From Acanthornis magna (Eukaryota > Chordata > Aves > Passeriformes > Acanthizidae): DNA of 64,000 nt. Positions 1 through 12,856 of the stretch are shown piece by piece. Made by a program: the position numbers and the translations under genes. The notes beneath the pieces were generated by a model that was not told the origin of the DNA, did no database searches, and was given only the letters and a program-made list of their open reading frames with translations. The stretch spans positions 11,890,501 through 11,954,500 of the forward strand of contig JAWUZG010000056.1 of the NCBI GenBank assembly GCA_036785705.1. The letters run 5' to 3'. Numbering within the stretch: position 1 is the first letter of the stretch; every line of letters starts with the position of its first letter.

Positions 1-1104
1 TCTAAACTGCTTCATTTCCTCGTGCCAGCCTGGACACATATTGTTTTGTCTCCTATTACCTCGATGCCAGAGCTCGTCTTTGCAGCATTGGTTGCACCAT
101 GTCCTCCTGGACCTCTCTGTTCCCTCCCTTGCCAAGGGGGATGACTGGTGGGAATGGAATAGGTTAACTCAGAGAGGACAGCAAGGACCCAGCTTTGACT
201 CCAGGGGTCATGAGGAGTCACTTCATCATCCTGGGCTTTGCAGGCTGCCTGGTGCCTCCCTGTCACCCACCTGTGGTTGGGGAACCTCTCCAGGGCTTCC
301 TGAGCTGCTCCCGTCACTCTGAGCAGGCTTGTGGCAGGGCTGGTTTGTGTCCACCAGCATCCAGAAGATCAAACACAAGCTGTGAACCTACACAAATAGG
401 TTGGGGCAGTGACCAGCCCCTTGCTGGACCTGGCTTCCTTTACAGAGTTTCATCATGAGGAAGCACCTGGAAGCACCAGCACCATCCTTTGGTGCAAGGG
501 ACCAGCTCGGGCAGCCGGTGCCACCTGGCTGAGGTGTCACCAGCCAGCGGTCTGAGGCCACCAGCATGAGGACATCAGAACAGACAGGTACCATGCCACT
601 CCCTGGCCTTTGCCGTGATGGATCTCAGAGCGTTGAGCCCTCTTGGTCCACAGCAGAGGCCCTGTGGGACCCCTCCATTGCCATGCTGAGTTCCCCATCC
701 TGAGCCCACCTGTGCAAACCCTCCAGGAGACTCTATCCCTCCCAGCTAAGGACAGGGATGGACTGTGTGCGAGAGCACCTGCTCAGCCTTGAAGAATACT
801 CAGTGCTGGAAAGTTGTGCTTGGAAGGCAGAAAACCTTTCCTTTCCCTTGGAGCACCAAGAGCCTCCCTATTCCTCTATCCTCTATATCTCCTCCAGCAC
901 TCCATGGGAATTGCCTGCATCCCTCCAGCATGGACAGATCTCCTCTTCAGTCATGTCCCAGAGGGTATCAGTGCTCCGGGGATGCTGCCGGGGATAAGGA
1001 GGGATGGATGCTCCCAGAGCAGGAGGTGAGGGAGGATGATGCTGCCATCCATCTCCCCCCTCGCTCCCCATTTTCTGGCTCACCCCCAGGAGAGCAGTGA
1101 GCAA

Positions 1105-1365
1105 TTACGGTCCACGCAGAAGCTTCATTATTGCCCTGTCGTGGCCTCGTTTGATGAGATGTTTTATTGCCAAACTTATTAAAAGTGAAACGTGCGGTTT
1201 CTGCGCAGCAATTTCCTGTCTGCAGCGATAAGCCGGGCTCTGCCTGCTGTGTAATAAACAGTTATTTTTATGTACAGCTCTGGCTGGGGCGACAAGGAAG
1301 GGAGAGGGCCTGGCTCGTGTTAATTGCGATGGTTAATGGGATCTATACTGGGAGCAATGTGTGAG
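1105..1365. promoter_or_regulatory. Candidate conserved noncoding element
   Basis: An AT-rich island in GC-rich surroundings contains AGCAATTACGG, TTCATTATTGCC, TTTATTGCCAAACTTATTAAAAG, GTGTAATAAACAG and GTTAATTGCGATGG. These are repeated homeodomain-type cores with no repeat-family signature. Conservation itself could not be tested. Confidence 0.35.
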
Positions 1366-2074
1366 GAGGTGCGTGCCCTTCCCCTGCCACATTCTGTGAC
1401 AGAGGTGGCCTCCAGCGGTTTCGTGCTCTGGGTGTTGGCAGTGGGGACTGTGCAGGGTCTCCTCCCCACAGGGCATAGGAACAAGAAGAATTAGTCTGAA
1501 AGCCCCTCACCTGTCTCCTCTCAGCCCTTTGTCACAACCTGAGCAAGTGAGGGCCCTGCTGCCTGTCCTCCTGGCACGAGACTCCATCCCCTGCAAGGGC
1601 TGCCCCTGAACTCCATTGATTCCAGCCTTGCAGGAGGGAGCTCCAAAACCTGGGAGCTTCACTTCATCTTCCCCAGATCCTCCCATCTGCCCAAGAAGCT
1701 CTCTGCAGCAGCTTTTGCAGGTGATGCTGGTGGTCAAAGCCTGGAGCATCCACCACATCACCTCCCACTGTCCCTCCTCGGGTACCCGCAGCAGACAGGT
1801 GCTGGAGAGAAGACAGTAAATTCAGCAGCAGTAAATCCAACAGGCACACTAATGTCACAGAAAATCTGTGTCACTGCTGAGCTTGGAGCAGCAAAACTCT
1901 GATAAATATCAGCAAAGCTGATAAATATAGTTTCATTTTGTCAGAAACAAAATGTGCTCGTTAGGTGTGCGGTCTGTATTTTGGCTTAATTACATCTTTT
2001 AAATACATTTTGAAAGGAAGCAGCTTTTTAAAATGCAAGATGTCAAAACTGCATTTACAAAAATCCTGATGGCC

Positions 2075-2091
2075 TTTTTTTTTTTTTTTTT
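2075..2091 (+). repeat. T(17) mononucleotide run
   Basis: Uninterrupted run of 17 T inside an AT-rich stretch (about 1880-2240). Confidence 0.95.
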
Positions 2092-2577
2092 AAATTTTCC
2101 AGACCTGGCCAAAGCTATTAGTTCAACTCAAGCTGAAAGTGCATAACTTTCCCCAATAAACAATTTGTCAGAAAAATTCCTCCTGGCTCTGGGAGATCTG
2201 TTTGTTATTTGTCAGCAGTCAAAACCCTGTTGGGTATTTCCCATCTGACTTCTTTTCTTAACAGCATCTTTATTGGTCTAGGAATTAACAGTGGAAGATG
2301 CGATACTTGCTATTCATTTCAGTCATCCCAAATGCCAGTCATCTCATCAGGCCATGGCTCCACAAAGCAAAAGCCCCTCTCTTTTGTCCAATGCACCATT
2401 TTTGGGTAACCATGGGGCATTTTATCCCAAATTTCCTCCCTTCATCCTCCTGATCCTGCAGCACGCACCGGTATCCCCAGGCTTGGAGTCACATCCCTGT
2501 CTCCTGCATCCATCCCCATCCCTGCTGCCCATCTCAACCTCTTGCTGGGCAAACTCCCTCCATTGCCAGCTCGGGCC

Positions 2578-2772
2578 CTCATTAATTTGTATTGCAGCGT
2601 GTGTCGCGGGTTGACGTGTAATTAGAGCTCCTGAAGCCTGTCTCATGCTGTAATTGCCATGACAGGGGCCATAGCATATCCGCTTGTTAATTAGTAAACC
2701 ACAATATCCCGGGGGCTCGTTGAGAGCCGCCTTAATTGTATTTCAGCTGGAACAGAGGGATAATTACCCTTT
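2578..2772. promoter_or_regulatory. Candidate enhancer with clustered TAAT motifs
   Basis: Six homeodomain-type cores fall in under 200 bp: ATTAATTT (2581), GTAATTAG (2618-2625), GTAATTGCC (about 2650), GTTAATTAGTAA (about 2686), CTTAATTGT (about 2731) and ATAATTAC (about 2760). They are interspersed with complex, non-repetitive sequence. The density and lack of repeat character suggest a developmental enhancer. Confidence 0.4.
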
Positions 2773-2799
2773 GCTAGCACTGCCACTTTTAAATTCTTT

Positions 2800-2846
2800 A
2801 AAAAAAAAAAAAAAGGAAAAAAAAAAAGAAAGGAAAGAAAGGAAAA
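2800..2846 (+). repeat. A-rich simple repeat
   Basis: A14 followed by purine-only A/G sequence ending (AAAGG)n-like. It creates Lys-rich and Phe-rich shadow ORFs. Confidence 0.9.
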
Positions 2847-4354
2847 CCCAAATTGAGCTGCTACTTCCCCCCTTGGCTGCCCAGGAACCTGGTTTTGTCC
2901 CCAGGCTGAAGGAGAAGGGCTGTGGAGCTCAGCGGTGTGGGAACAGGATGCCATGAGATTTGCACGGGGACACACTCAAACTGGTGGTGACTGAGGTGCC
3001 CCTGCTCTGAGGGTGCTTCTGTGTCACTGCACATGGGATTCCACTGGGAACCCCGTTTGTGGATGCAGGATGGCTTGCTGGGAGTACTGCTTGATGGGAA
3101 TCCATCCTGGACAGCAAGCAAACCCCTGGCATCACCACCAGGCACCTCCACTGGCTTGGAGGAGCAGCCCGTGTCCAGGGACGAGTGAGCCAAAGCCTCC
3201 GTCCAGCTTTCCCATCAGACAGAGGGGGCTGCAGTCCCCTCGGAATGGGAGTGGGAGCTGCTGCAGGCTGCAGGGAGGAGGCTGTGGACCTTGCAGAGCT
3301 CAGTGTGACCGTATGTTGCTGCCAAGAGTGTGTTTGTATTCCACATCCCCAGCGCTCCTGGAGCATCAGCACTAAGTGGGACCTCAGTGTGCTTGGTGGT
3401 GGAAGTCTCTGCTCCTACAAACCCTGTGGCAGTGTGGGATCAGCCTGCTTGGCTTTAATGGACCCCACAGGTAAATCATCTCCCTCCTTGATTCCTTTCT
3501 TGTCAAACTTCGCCTCACTGGGCAGCCGGGAGTCTTCTGGTTAAAGCTTTTTGCTCCACAGGAAGGATTGTCCCTGCAGGGTAAGAGTGTGTCTGCGTCT
3601 CTTGTAGTGATCATGGGGGGACCACGGAGCTTTGGTGAGAGATGGAGGTGCCGAGGCAGAGCATCACCCTTCTCTGGGCACCACAGAGCCCCTCTGCAGA
3701 GGAGCTGTTGTCTGGTCAAACATCTTTGGGGAAGGTTAACCTGGGAAGAGAACCTGATGCGTGACATCCATCCCTTTTCCTGCACCTCTCCCTGAACCAA
3801 CACAAAGAGCTCAGCCACTGTCAGCCCTGCTGATGTTTCCTGCTGTTCAAAAAATCGTATAATGGACAACTGGCCTTTGGGACCTGGTTTGTGAATTGGC
3901 TTAAATAACAGTCCTGGCTCTCTCCTGGGAAGCTACATGGAGGTCAGCCTTGAAGAAAAGATCAGTACAGCGGCTCCAAGCATTAGTAAAAAGACATAAC
4001 CGAGGCAAAGAGCCTTGAACATAATTACAGCCTAAGAGCTGTGATGGGAACTCAACGACCTGAAGCCATCTCCTGGACCTGAGTGCAATCAACAGATTGA
4101 CACTGCTGGGTCCTGAAGGCTGGTTTTTGGAAGCCATGCACCAGGGTTGAATGCCAGAGCAGGCAGCGAAGCAGCACAGGTGCCCGTTCCAAAGACCAGA
4201 GCTGGAAAAGGGTCTCAAATGCCAGGGAAGGACCAGATGGAGGCAACCACTGGAACACTCTGCACGTAATTGAGGGCACCTTCAAGGGTGAGCACGGGGT
4301 GGCTGCCCACCTCCAGGATGCTCTCCACTGCTGCCATGCAAGTCACTGTCATTA

Positions 4355-4510
4355 GAGCTGGGGATGGAGTTTATAGTTGAGTAACCACAACAACTTTGCA
4401 CAAATTAAACAACATACTGCGGATTAATTAGATTTCTTACCACTGCCTCCATTAACCTAGTCCTGTCGTCTGCTGTCAGAGCCCCTTCAAAATTCATAGG
4501 CATTATCACT
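4355..4510. promoter_or_regulatory. Candidate conserved noncoding element
   Basis: AT-rich complex sequence with TTTGCACAAATTAAACAACATA and GGATTAATTAGATTTCTTACC. A homeodomain dimer-like TTAATTAG core is present, with no repeat signature. Confidence 0.3.
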
Positions 4511-4689
4511 GGGAAAGTGGATGGCTAAGTCTCTCCCTGGGCAACCCTACCAGTGTGGACATGGGTGGCACATGCCACCTCTTCCTGGAAACCTCTTAGT
4601 GCAACACTTGAGACCAAGTGGAGAGATAGTTGTCCTCCACGAGTGCAGGGGCTGGGCTGGATATCCCAGCTGGCATTTCCCACCTGCTC

Positions 4690-4945
4690 CTCAGATGATC
4701 TTTAAGAAAAATGGCTGCTTTTGCAGCGGTCTGTCTCTCATTATCCACAGGATGCCGCGTGAATGCAAATAAACAAATGAGACCCCTTCAACAACATCTG
4801 AGAATGTGGCTTCATATTTTTAAACCAATTTCCTTAGACCGCGTCAGGGCCTGTTTTGTGTTTGCCAGACAATTATGTGGCTAATGAGGACAGCCACGGT
4901 TACATCAGGCGGGATTAGGGGGAATAAGGCATCAAATGTTGCAGT
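4690..4945. promoter_or_regulatory. Candidate enhancer with overlapping octamer and forkhead motifs
   Basis: ATGCAAAT (4763-4770, POU octamer, exact) overlaps TAAACAAA (4770-4777, forkhead core). CTCATTATCC, GACAATTATGTGGCTAATGAGG and TTTTTAAACCAATTTCC follow. The composition is distinct from the GC-rich flanks. Confidence 0.4.
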
Positions 4946-7318
4946 GCTTAAGACAACTGCTAACTAATGGGGGCTCGGAGGGCATGTCCCGTGGGCAGAT
5001 GGCTCCTCACAGGAATTCTGGTTCTGTTTGGAAGGAGATGGAGCAGGCAGTGGGCAGGCCGGCCAGAAAGTGAGGAAGGCTTCTGGTCCCTGCATGGTGG
5101 CTGTGCCCATGGGAAATGAGAAAGTTGGAGTATTTAGGGAAAGTGGCATCTCACACCTGGCCCTGAGTTTATCCCATGAAGGCAGACAAGAGTGGAGGCA
5201 CTTGCCAAGACCAGCCTACAAACACGGCAAAAGGGGATCAAAAGCAACGGGGAAGCTGAACCTCACCACTGAGATCACCGAGAAATTGGTATTTTAGCTG
5301 AAACCTTCCCATCCTGACTCTCTGGCAATCAGCACAGCCTCTGTGCAGTGTTTCCGCAGGGCTGTGGAGTCCTTCGACCCCCCTGAAGAGGGTGAGGAAG
5401 GAAAACAAGGACAATGCTCGTGCTGCAGTGAGACCCCACTCCACAAGTGATGTGGGGACACGTGAACAGCCAGCTGTGACTTTCAGATGCCTCCTCCCAG
5501 CCACCTCTCTGCCAGCTCCCCTTCTGCCTGCTCTGCCACCACGATCTCCATCAATCAATGAACCAGATTCTCCCTTGCGTGCTGGGCGGGCGCCACTGCT
5601 CCCAGCAGGCGCCCTTGGTCATGTTCAGTGAATTCCTGCAACTGCAGCACCCGGGAGAGCAGCCAGTGTGACTGTAATGCTGCCCAGAGGGGCTCTGTTT
5701 ATTCCCCTTTGGACCCTCCTCCTCCTGAACTCTTATCCCACATTTCAGCTGTGTCTCCTATGAAAATCTCTCGGCTAAAGTGAACAAGCACAGGTTCACC
5801 TGCGGATGGATGGATGAGTGGCCACAACGGTGGCAGAGGTGCCTCCACATGTCCATCTGAAGAGCTGAGCAGGAGACTGTCCAGACCCAACAATCTCAAG
5901 ACTGAGATGTCAACCACCCTCAAACCACATTTCTGTGCCAACCCTCTGATGCAGCCTCCAGCTGAATCCTGTCTTAGCAAGGCACAGAGCTGAGCACCTC
6001 ATCCTCACATTCATCTCCCTCCCTTGTCAGTGCCAATAGGGAGCTTAATCTCAGAGTCCAGTGGTTCACCAAGTCATCCTGAAGTCCAAGGGCCAAGGAG
6101 AAGCACACATAACTCATGGAGACACCCTAAACCCTCTCGCTGACTCTGTTCCATGCCCAGTCCTTGGGAATCAGCTCAGTCCCAAGCTGTTACCACAAAC
6201 TGCAGGCCTCAGCACCCCAAGGATTTCTTCCCCATCCCTGCAGTGGCCACCCCACCTGTGCCTGCCACCTGCCTTCCTGGAAAAAGATGGCACATGTGCT
6301 GAAGAGCTTCCCTTGAGCACAGCCACTGGATTGCACTCCGGATGACTAATTTGCACTTTAATTGGTGTAGAAACGAACGCCAGAAAGCGCTGGAATATTG
6401 AGAAGTGAAGCTCTCCATCTTGGTTTCCATCAGGGAAATGGTCTTAATGAAGTGTCTTGCAAGCAGAGATAATTTCCAGCTATGTGTTGAAACAGGAGCC
6501 GGGGTGGAGGGTGCAGCTGAGACCGACATCTTCTCCTTGCTGGGTCCACTTGGCCATTGCAAAGCTGATCCCGGGAGCGAATTCCTCAGACCTCTGCGTC
6601 TCTAGAGCTTAGCCAGCCATGTCTGCAGGATATCTCCATGGCTTTTGCACCTCCACTAGTGTTCCTCAGCCCCAAGAGCACCTTCCCATTTTACCAGCCC
6701 AGGCTGTACTGACTCTGGTGATGTTTACACCATCCTACGATTTCCATCAGTTATGTGCATTATGGTTGTTCAAGCTTCATGTCACTCATTAATCAACCTT
6801 GAGCTTTCCGTTGGGGCTCTTTCCATGTGAATTTGCTCCAGACAAGTAATTGCATCCCCACTCCCCATGTTGGGTGGTCCCAGCCATCCCACACATCTGG
6901 CAGCCCTTCAAGCCCTGCCGAGGGGAATATGCCAGGAGGGGTTGCACATGCCAAGCAAACTGGAGTGGCCTGGTGTTGCTTTGCTGGGCACGCTGGAGCC
7001 CATGGCAACATGCCAGCACCGTGGGAGACACCCAGCAAGCCCTGGCACAGGTGGGAAGGGGACTCTGGGGATACAGGCTGCCATGGAGAGCTGCTGGACC
7101 TGGCACTGCTGCCTTCAGAGCATGGCTGGCACCGAGACACCCCAGCCCCTTCCCCTTCCCCATGGCCTCGCTGTGCACAGCTGTTCCCTTAGAAATAGCT
7201 GTTGCCATGGTTTTCCCAAAGAAAACACATCTCTCCCCCCCTTCCCCACCACCACTCCCCACCGCCTTAACCTTGTGACAGCAGTGATGACGCGGCTCCC
7301 TAAGAAAGGCCACTTCAC

Positions 7319-7332
7319 GTAACTATGGTAAC
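7319..7332 (+). promoter_or_regulatory. X-box-like imperfect palindrome
   Basis: GTAACTATGGTAAC is close to an RFX-type palindrome. A second half-site, GTTGCCATGG, lies about 120 bp upstream near 7201. It deviates from the strict consensus, so this is a weak call. Confidence 0.25.
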
Positions 7333-10300
7333 AATTAGCTTTCTCTTGGTTTTACCTCGGGGGTGACGCTGGGGAGAGGGACCCAGAGCTGCTCTCCTGG
7401 AGCAGGTGCTTCCCCTGGCCTTGCACCCAGAGCCAGGGCTGGCAAGTGCCCGCTCGCCGCTGCAGCATCCCAGGCAGGTGCGTCACTCGCACATGGGGAT
7501 GTCTGCAGTCCCCCTTTATCTCAGGTGCTGGGGAAAATCTCCCTGTGTCCTGCATAGCTGGATGCACCTGGGATCCTACAGAGCCCTAAGGATCTCAGCA
7601 GGGCTCTGCTGGCCTCCAGCAGTGGACGATGTAGGGAGATGGTGGGGACCATCTCCCAAGGCATGGGAATGGTGGGGAGCATCTGCATTGCCTGGGCTCA
7701 CTCTAAAAGCATGGGGAAAAGAAGGATGGGAAGCAGCCAGTTGTGCCAGAGTAGGATTGAGAGCCAGCTGGGATTTCAGGGCTGGGAGCATGGCAGGGGC
7801 ATCCGTAGCCTGAATGAGAGGTCTGCAATGGTGCCTCTGCTCCCGGCAGCGGGAGGGTAAACACGGTGCAAAGCCGCTCCTTAGGTACATACGAGTCACA
7901 GCTGTCGACTGCAGCAACTAAAATAAGCATTTTCCTGCTTTTTATTCCTCTGAGCCCAGCAGAGCCCACTCAGCACCAGGAGCAGAGCTGGAGTCTATTC
8001 TTAGCTCTGCAGGGAAGGGAGCAGGAGTCCCTGCGCTGCTGTCGTGCAGGGTTGGGGGCTGCCAGGTCCCATCCCATCATAGTCCCCAGGAGCCTGGCCT
8101 GACGCCAGGGTGGCATCGAGGCAGGAGGGACTGCACCCCAACAGGGACAAAGTCCTACTTTTTAGCCAAAGATGAGTTGGTGAGACAGTGGGAGGGAGGG
8201 AAGCCCCAGCACCTCTCTCAGCATCACTGCAGGATTCGGCATCCCTCAAGGAGAGGCTGCAATGCAGGTGGCTCTGGAAGGAGTCCCTGCTCTAGCAAAG
8301 CTGCTTTTCTGCCTGGGCATGGAAAGAGTTGGGGAGCTCAAGTCACAGCTCCTGCTGCCTCTGGGGATGGGACTTTTAAGGGGAGTTGAGGAGTCTGAGC
8401 TGAGAGTCACCCCTTGCCCCCGTGCTGTGCCAGGGTCAGATTTGTTTTTCCCAGCGCCAGCTATGAGATGCCGGCACTGCCCGTGCCAACACTTCCCGCC
8501 CCATTCCCACTGTTTTCTGGCTGCAGACCATGGTGGCCAGGGGGTCAGGGAGCCACTGGCCACCAGCACCACACCATCCCCATGTTGCACTGGGGGTCCT
8601 GCTTCAAAATGTGGGGAGATTTGGGGTGACCTCCAAACCAGTCTGCAGGAGCAGCAGGCACAGTGCAGGGAGGAAAGCACCTGTACTGGTCACACTGTGG
8701 TCAGTCCAGCACTCGGCTCTGCTCTCCATCCCAGCTCCACGAGGATCAGGGTAGGATGGGGGGTGGGCAGGGATGCAGCTGTGCATGGGGGGCCATGGGG
8801 AAGAAGCCCCAGCTCCATAGCAACAGGTACTCTCCACGTAATGGAGTCCTTTCCGCTCGGCCTCCGCAGCCGCCAGCCTTATTCACATGGCCATAAATAA
8901 TTCAATTTTCTCATTCACACACATGAATGCTGCGGGCCGGGGCTCCGGGTGCGCTCAGCCTCCATCTGTCTGGGGGGGAAGGGGGAGGCAGGGCCTGATA
9001 ATAGACTCCAGTATTTGTTTAACATGGATGAGTGTGGCCAGATGGCCCGGGGACAGGAGGAGGGGATGGGGAGGTGGGAGGTGAGTGATGCTCCAGGGTG
9101 CTGCTGGCACCCTGAGCCTCCCCTGGATGAGAAAGGGAGGAGAGCAGGGGACTCTTGTGGGCATGAGCTGTGGCACCTCCAAATCAACTCTGAGACCTCC
9201 AAACCAGCCTTGGAGATGTGGACTTTTGGGCTGAGAGTGGGTTAGGTGCGCTTCGGCAGCTCTTCCTCTAGCTGCGCCTTTGTTGCCTCTCCAACAGGGG
9301 AGAAGGAATGGGAGAAGTGCTGTGCTGTGCCGAGGATTGCCCTGATCCCTGGTGAGACTGGGAGCAGGGGCCTCAATCCACGATTGAGATAATTTAACAG
9401 GCGATGGTGCAGGGGAAGTGGAAAGCACTGCCAGTCACTGTCCTGTCCCACACTGCCAGGCAAGGGCGAGCAGTCCCCAAAACAACACCAGGGAATAACC
9501 ATCCCAGTGATGGAAACACACGGCAGCGTGCTGGTGCAATTAGCAGGCTCCAGGCCATCCCCTGGCAGGGGCACAGCGGGCCTGGCAGGAGAACACAAAG
9601 GAATTAGCAGGGTTAAGAGGCTGTGCTGGAAAAGCCTTGGTGCCAAGGAGCCAGTTGCCTGCTGTTTGCACAAGCTGAGCCAGGTTGGGAGGTGAGGGAT
9701 GCTGGCCACTGCCTGGTGGCATCAGTTCCTCACCTTTCCTCCCTGCAGCTTGGGCACGATTCAGCCTAAAGCACGCCAAGGGCAGCACCAAAGCTGGCAC
9801 CTTCATCCCCTCTCCGTGTTTGACCAGAGGGAGCTGTTGCCCTGGCACAGCAACATCCTGAACCTCGGGTGGACTCAGACCCAGATGGGAAAATACACAT
9901 CAGCAAGAAGCCTTGAAGGTGGAATTGGTCACTTCACCCTAAGCCTCTCACCTATGGGCAAAGGGTTGGGTCCTCCTCACCAGAGCAAGGTCCCAACTTC
10001 ATTCCCCACACAGAGAAATCCCTGTTGGAGATCCCATCCTAGTTTAAGACAGCGGCAAATAGAAATTTAGCCTCAAGCTCCCGCACCATCTCAAACTGAA
10101 GCCTACAAAGCTGGCAGAGGGAATTCGGATGATGCCAGAAGGAGGGTCAAGAAAGGAGCCCGCGCTCTGGCAGCGTTATCCATCAGCAGCATTGGAAGAG
10201 ATTTCCCTGAGGGAATGGGGGAGGTGGAAGCACTTGCCGGGGGGAGCTGGGAGCGTAACCAGCTCATGTGCTGGCATTCCCCAGTTCCGCGACGTATTGG

Positions 10301-12444
10301 GGTTGGACACGTGTGTGTATGTGTATATTTGGGTGCCCTCACACACAGGCAAGAGTTCCCTCCTGGTTACATCCTGCTCTCGCAGGATTTTGAAGCAGTA
10401 AAAGGAGGTTGGCTGCATGGTGCATCCCTGAATCATCGGGCACAGCCGGCCGCTACTCCACAACTCCTCCCGAGCGTTGTACAACTCTTGCCAGCTCTGT
10501 GTGTTCATCTGCATGAGCCAGACCCCTAGCCTGCGCCTGTTCAGCTCTGCTTGCACCTTTTTAGAGACACTGGAAAAACAGGCAGCCCTCACCCATGTCC
10601 ATCCAATATTAAATTAGCTCCTGCTTTCCGTGGCTGCTGTTCCAGCAGCCCCTGCCCCACACAACCTGCAGGAAGGGCATGGGCCCCACTGCACACCTGG
10701 GAGCCAACCCCACAACAGCTCTCTGCTACAGACTCTGCACCCTGCTCTGAGCATCTTCCAGGGGCTGCCCACAGAGCAGCAGCCTCAGCTTCCGCAAAGC
10801 CCTCCAAAGCCATGTGAGTGCACCCAGGGCTGCCCTGCGCCACGTTGGGGTGCTGAGCACAGCCAGAGCTCCCCAATCTACCAGCCGCACCCCTAGGGTG
10901 TGCCTATGGCAGCAGGGGGACCAAAAGTGGCAGAGGATCACAGGGGGCTGTGGGTGTTCCCCCAAATCTCCCAGGCCATGTGCCAAGAGGTCCAGGCTGT
11001 GTCCCTGCGCTTCCACTGCTGCCAGGTGGACAAACACCGAGACCACCCAGGCAGAAATTTCCACCTGTCAGACAATTGATATTTTTCTTCTTCTACACAA
11101 AAACCAGGCCCAGCCTGAGCCCTCTGCATCTTTTGAGAGATGGATGGCAGAAACATGCTGCTGGTTATTCCCTCTTCCCTGCAGGAGTGGGACGTGGACA
11201 GCCCAACTCCGGCGAGCTCCCAGGGGCAGCTGCATCACTGGGCTTGCTCACATCCTCAAGGATGGACCACAGAGTCACCGGAGCATGGTCCACTTCCCCG
11301 CCTGCCCCAAGTCCCCGTGCCATCTGTCCCTGGGAAGGCTGCAGAGGCAGCCCAGGCTACTTGCTCTGGTATTTGTCCCAATTGTTTTGCTCCCGTGGCA
11401 GCCACCCCTGTGGGACCAGTGGCTCTGTCGCTGCTGGAGGGCCCTGCAGGCTCCAGTGGATGTAGATCTGCAGGCAGCTGTGGGCTCAGAAACCAGGACT
11501 GCTTGGTGGGAGCTGCCGAGGAGTTTGGCAACTTGCACGGTCACCTGTGGGGTATGCCCAGTGGGAAGGGGCACAGCCTTCCTCTCACTGGGAATACACA
11601 CACGAATCCCTGCACGCACATTTCCACCCTGCTCTTCTCCAAGCCTCTCACAGGTCCCAGACCCTTTTTCTACCTTGTTCACTGCCTGCACATCCAAGCG
11701 ACACCGAACAGAGGCACTTACCTGCTGTTTGCCCCATTGGAACTGAAAGGACAGTGGGACAAAGCCCTTGGGACAGGGCAGAGTTGGTCCTTCTTCCCCG
11801 CCAAGATGGGGAGGGTAGCTCCTCTCCTTCCCTTGCCTGCTCCCACAGCATGCACCGTGGCTCCTGGCATCACCCGGGGCCCCTCAGGGCTTGGCCATAG
11901 TGGCTTTGGGGTGCACGACATGGCACCAGCTCTGAGGGTCCCTTTGATGAGGACCACGGCAGGGACAAGGCTTATCCCAGGGAGTTGGCACAGAAGGAGG
12001 GCAGATGCCCAGTGGTTGGCATCTTCTGAGGTGATCTGGGAATGCTGGCTGGCAAGGGATGAAGACGCTGTAGACCCCCACACCTCCCAGGAAGGAGCAT
12101 CCCAGCCCCTTCACGCAAGGAGGGACCTGCCACCTCAGCGGGTTTGTTGTCCCAGGGGTGGTTCTGTTGTTCTGTCCAAGCTGGGGGCACCCATCCAGGC
12201 TTTGGATTCCCAGGGGTCCCTTCAGGCTGCAGCCCTGAATACTGCCAGCGGCATTTGGGGCTGCAGCCCACCGGGGTCCCCGGTGGGACGGGGGGGGCAC
12301 GGAGCGCAGCCTTACCTTGGAGAAGCCGCGACAGGGAAGGGATACGGGACCCAGCTTGGGACGCCCCGGTCCCGGGAGAGCTGCAGTGGCGGAGGCTGGG
12401 GATGCAGGGATGCGGTGAGACGGATGGGATGGGATGGGGTGGGC

Positions 12445-12482
12445 GGATGGATGGATGGATGGATGGATGGATGGATGGATGG
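12445..12482 (+). repeat. (GGAT)n microsatellite
   Basis: About nine uninterrupted copies of the tetramer. They give the MDGW/HPSI repeats in shadow ORFs on both strands. Confidence 0.97.
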
Positions 12483-12549
12483 TCTGGGGGCTGCAGGTTT
12501 CCCCGCTCTCAGGTGCGGAGACAATAGCCAGGGCTCCTGTTGCAGCTGC

Positions 12550-12790
12550 AGACTGTCTCTTTAAACCCCTCATCAGCCCACAGGTGGCCCTGTCACCACC
12601 GTGGTCATCCATGACGTCATCGGGAGGGAGGGAAGGGGAGGAGGAGGAGGAGGAGGGGGGAGAAACGCGATCCCCCTCCACAGCAAAAGTCCCCGAGCGC
12701 CCATGGCAACAGATTGCAAATGTCACTGCGCATCAGCCGGGAGGAGGCTGCCGGGCTGCCCCCCCACGGGGGACACGGCGGGGGGACGGG
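12550..12790. promoter_or_regulatory. CpG-rich promoter/enhancer-like element with perfect CRE
   Basis: ATGACGTCAT at 12611-12620 is a 10-bp perfect palindrome containing the full CRE TGACGTCA. It is followed by a GGAGGAGG run, CCATGGCAAC at 12701-12710 (RFX half-site), ATTGCAAAT (C/EBP-like) and TGCGCATC (NRF1-like half-site). No first exon with a clear donor could be assigned, so it may be a distal promoter or an enhancer. Confidence 0.4.
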
Positions 12791-12856
12791 GCCATCACGC
12801 CATGGGTGGCACGGGGGACACGGGGCTGTCACCCCAATGGATGTTCCGGGGGTGGG

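Larger units (their letters stand above)
1..12270. other. Left intergenic region, GC-rich, no gene recognised
   Basis: All ORFs are short or composition-driven and none carries a domain I recognise. Embedded AT-rich islands are listed separately. By synteny this should lie between DET1 and the AEN/ISG20/ACAN cluster. Confidence 0.6.

Noticed and set aside
11140..12564. 474-codon plus-strand ORF
   Set aside because: GC-rich, runs through the (GGAT)n microsatellite, no domain or family resemblance, and strong antisense ORFs overlap it; a composition artefact.
11884..12726. 280-codon minus-strand ORF with HPSI repeats
   Set aside because: Repeats are the reverse reading of (GGAT)n and the CpG-rich element; no homology recognised.
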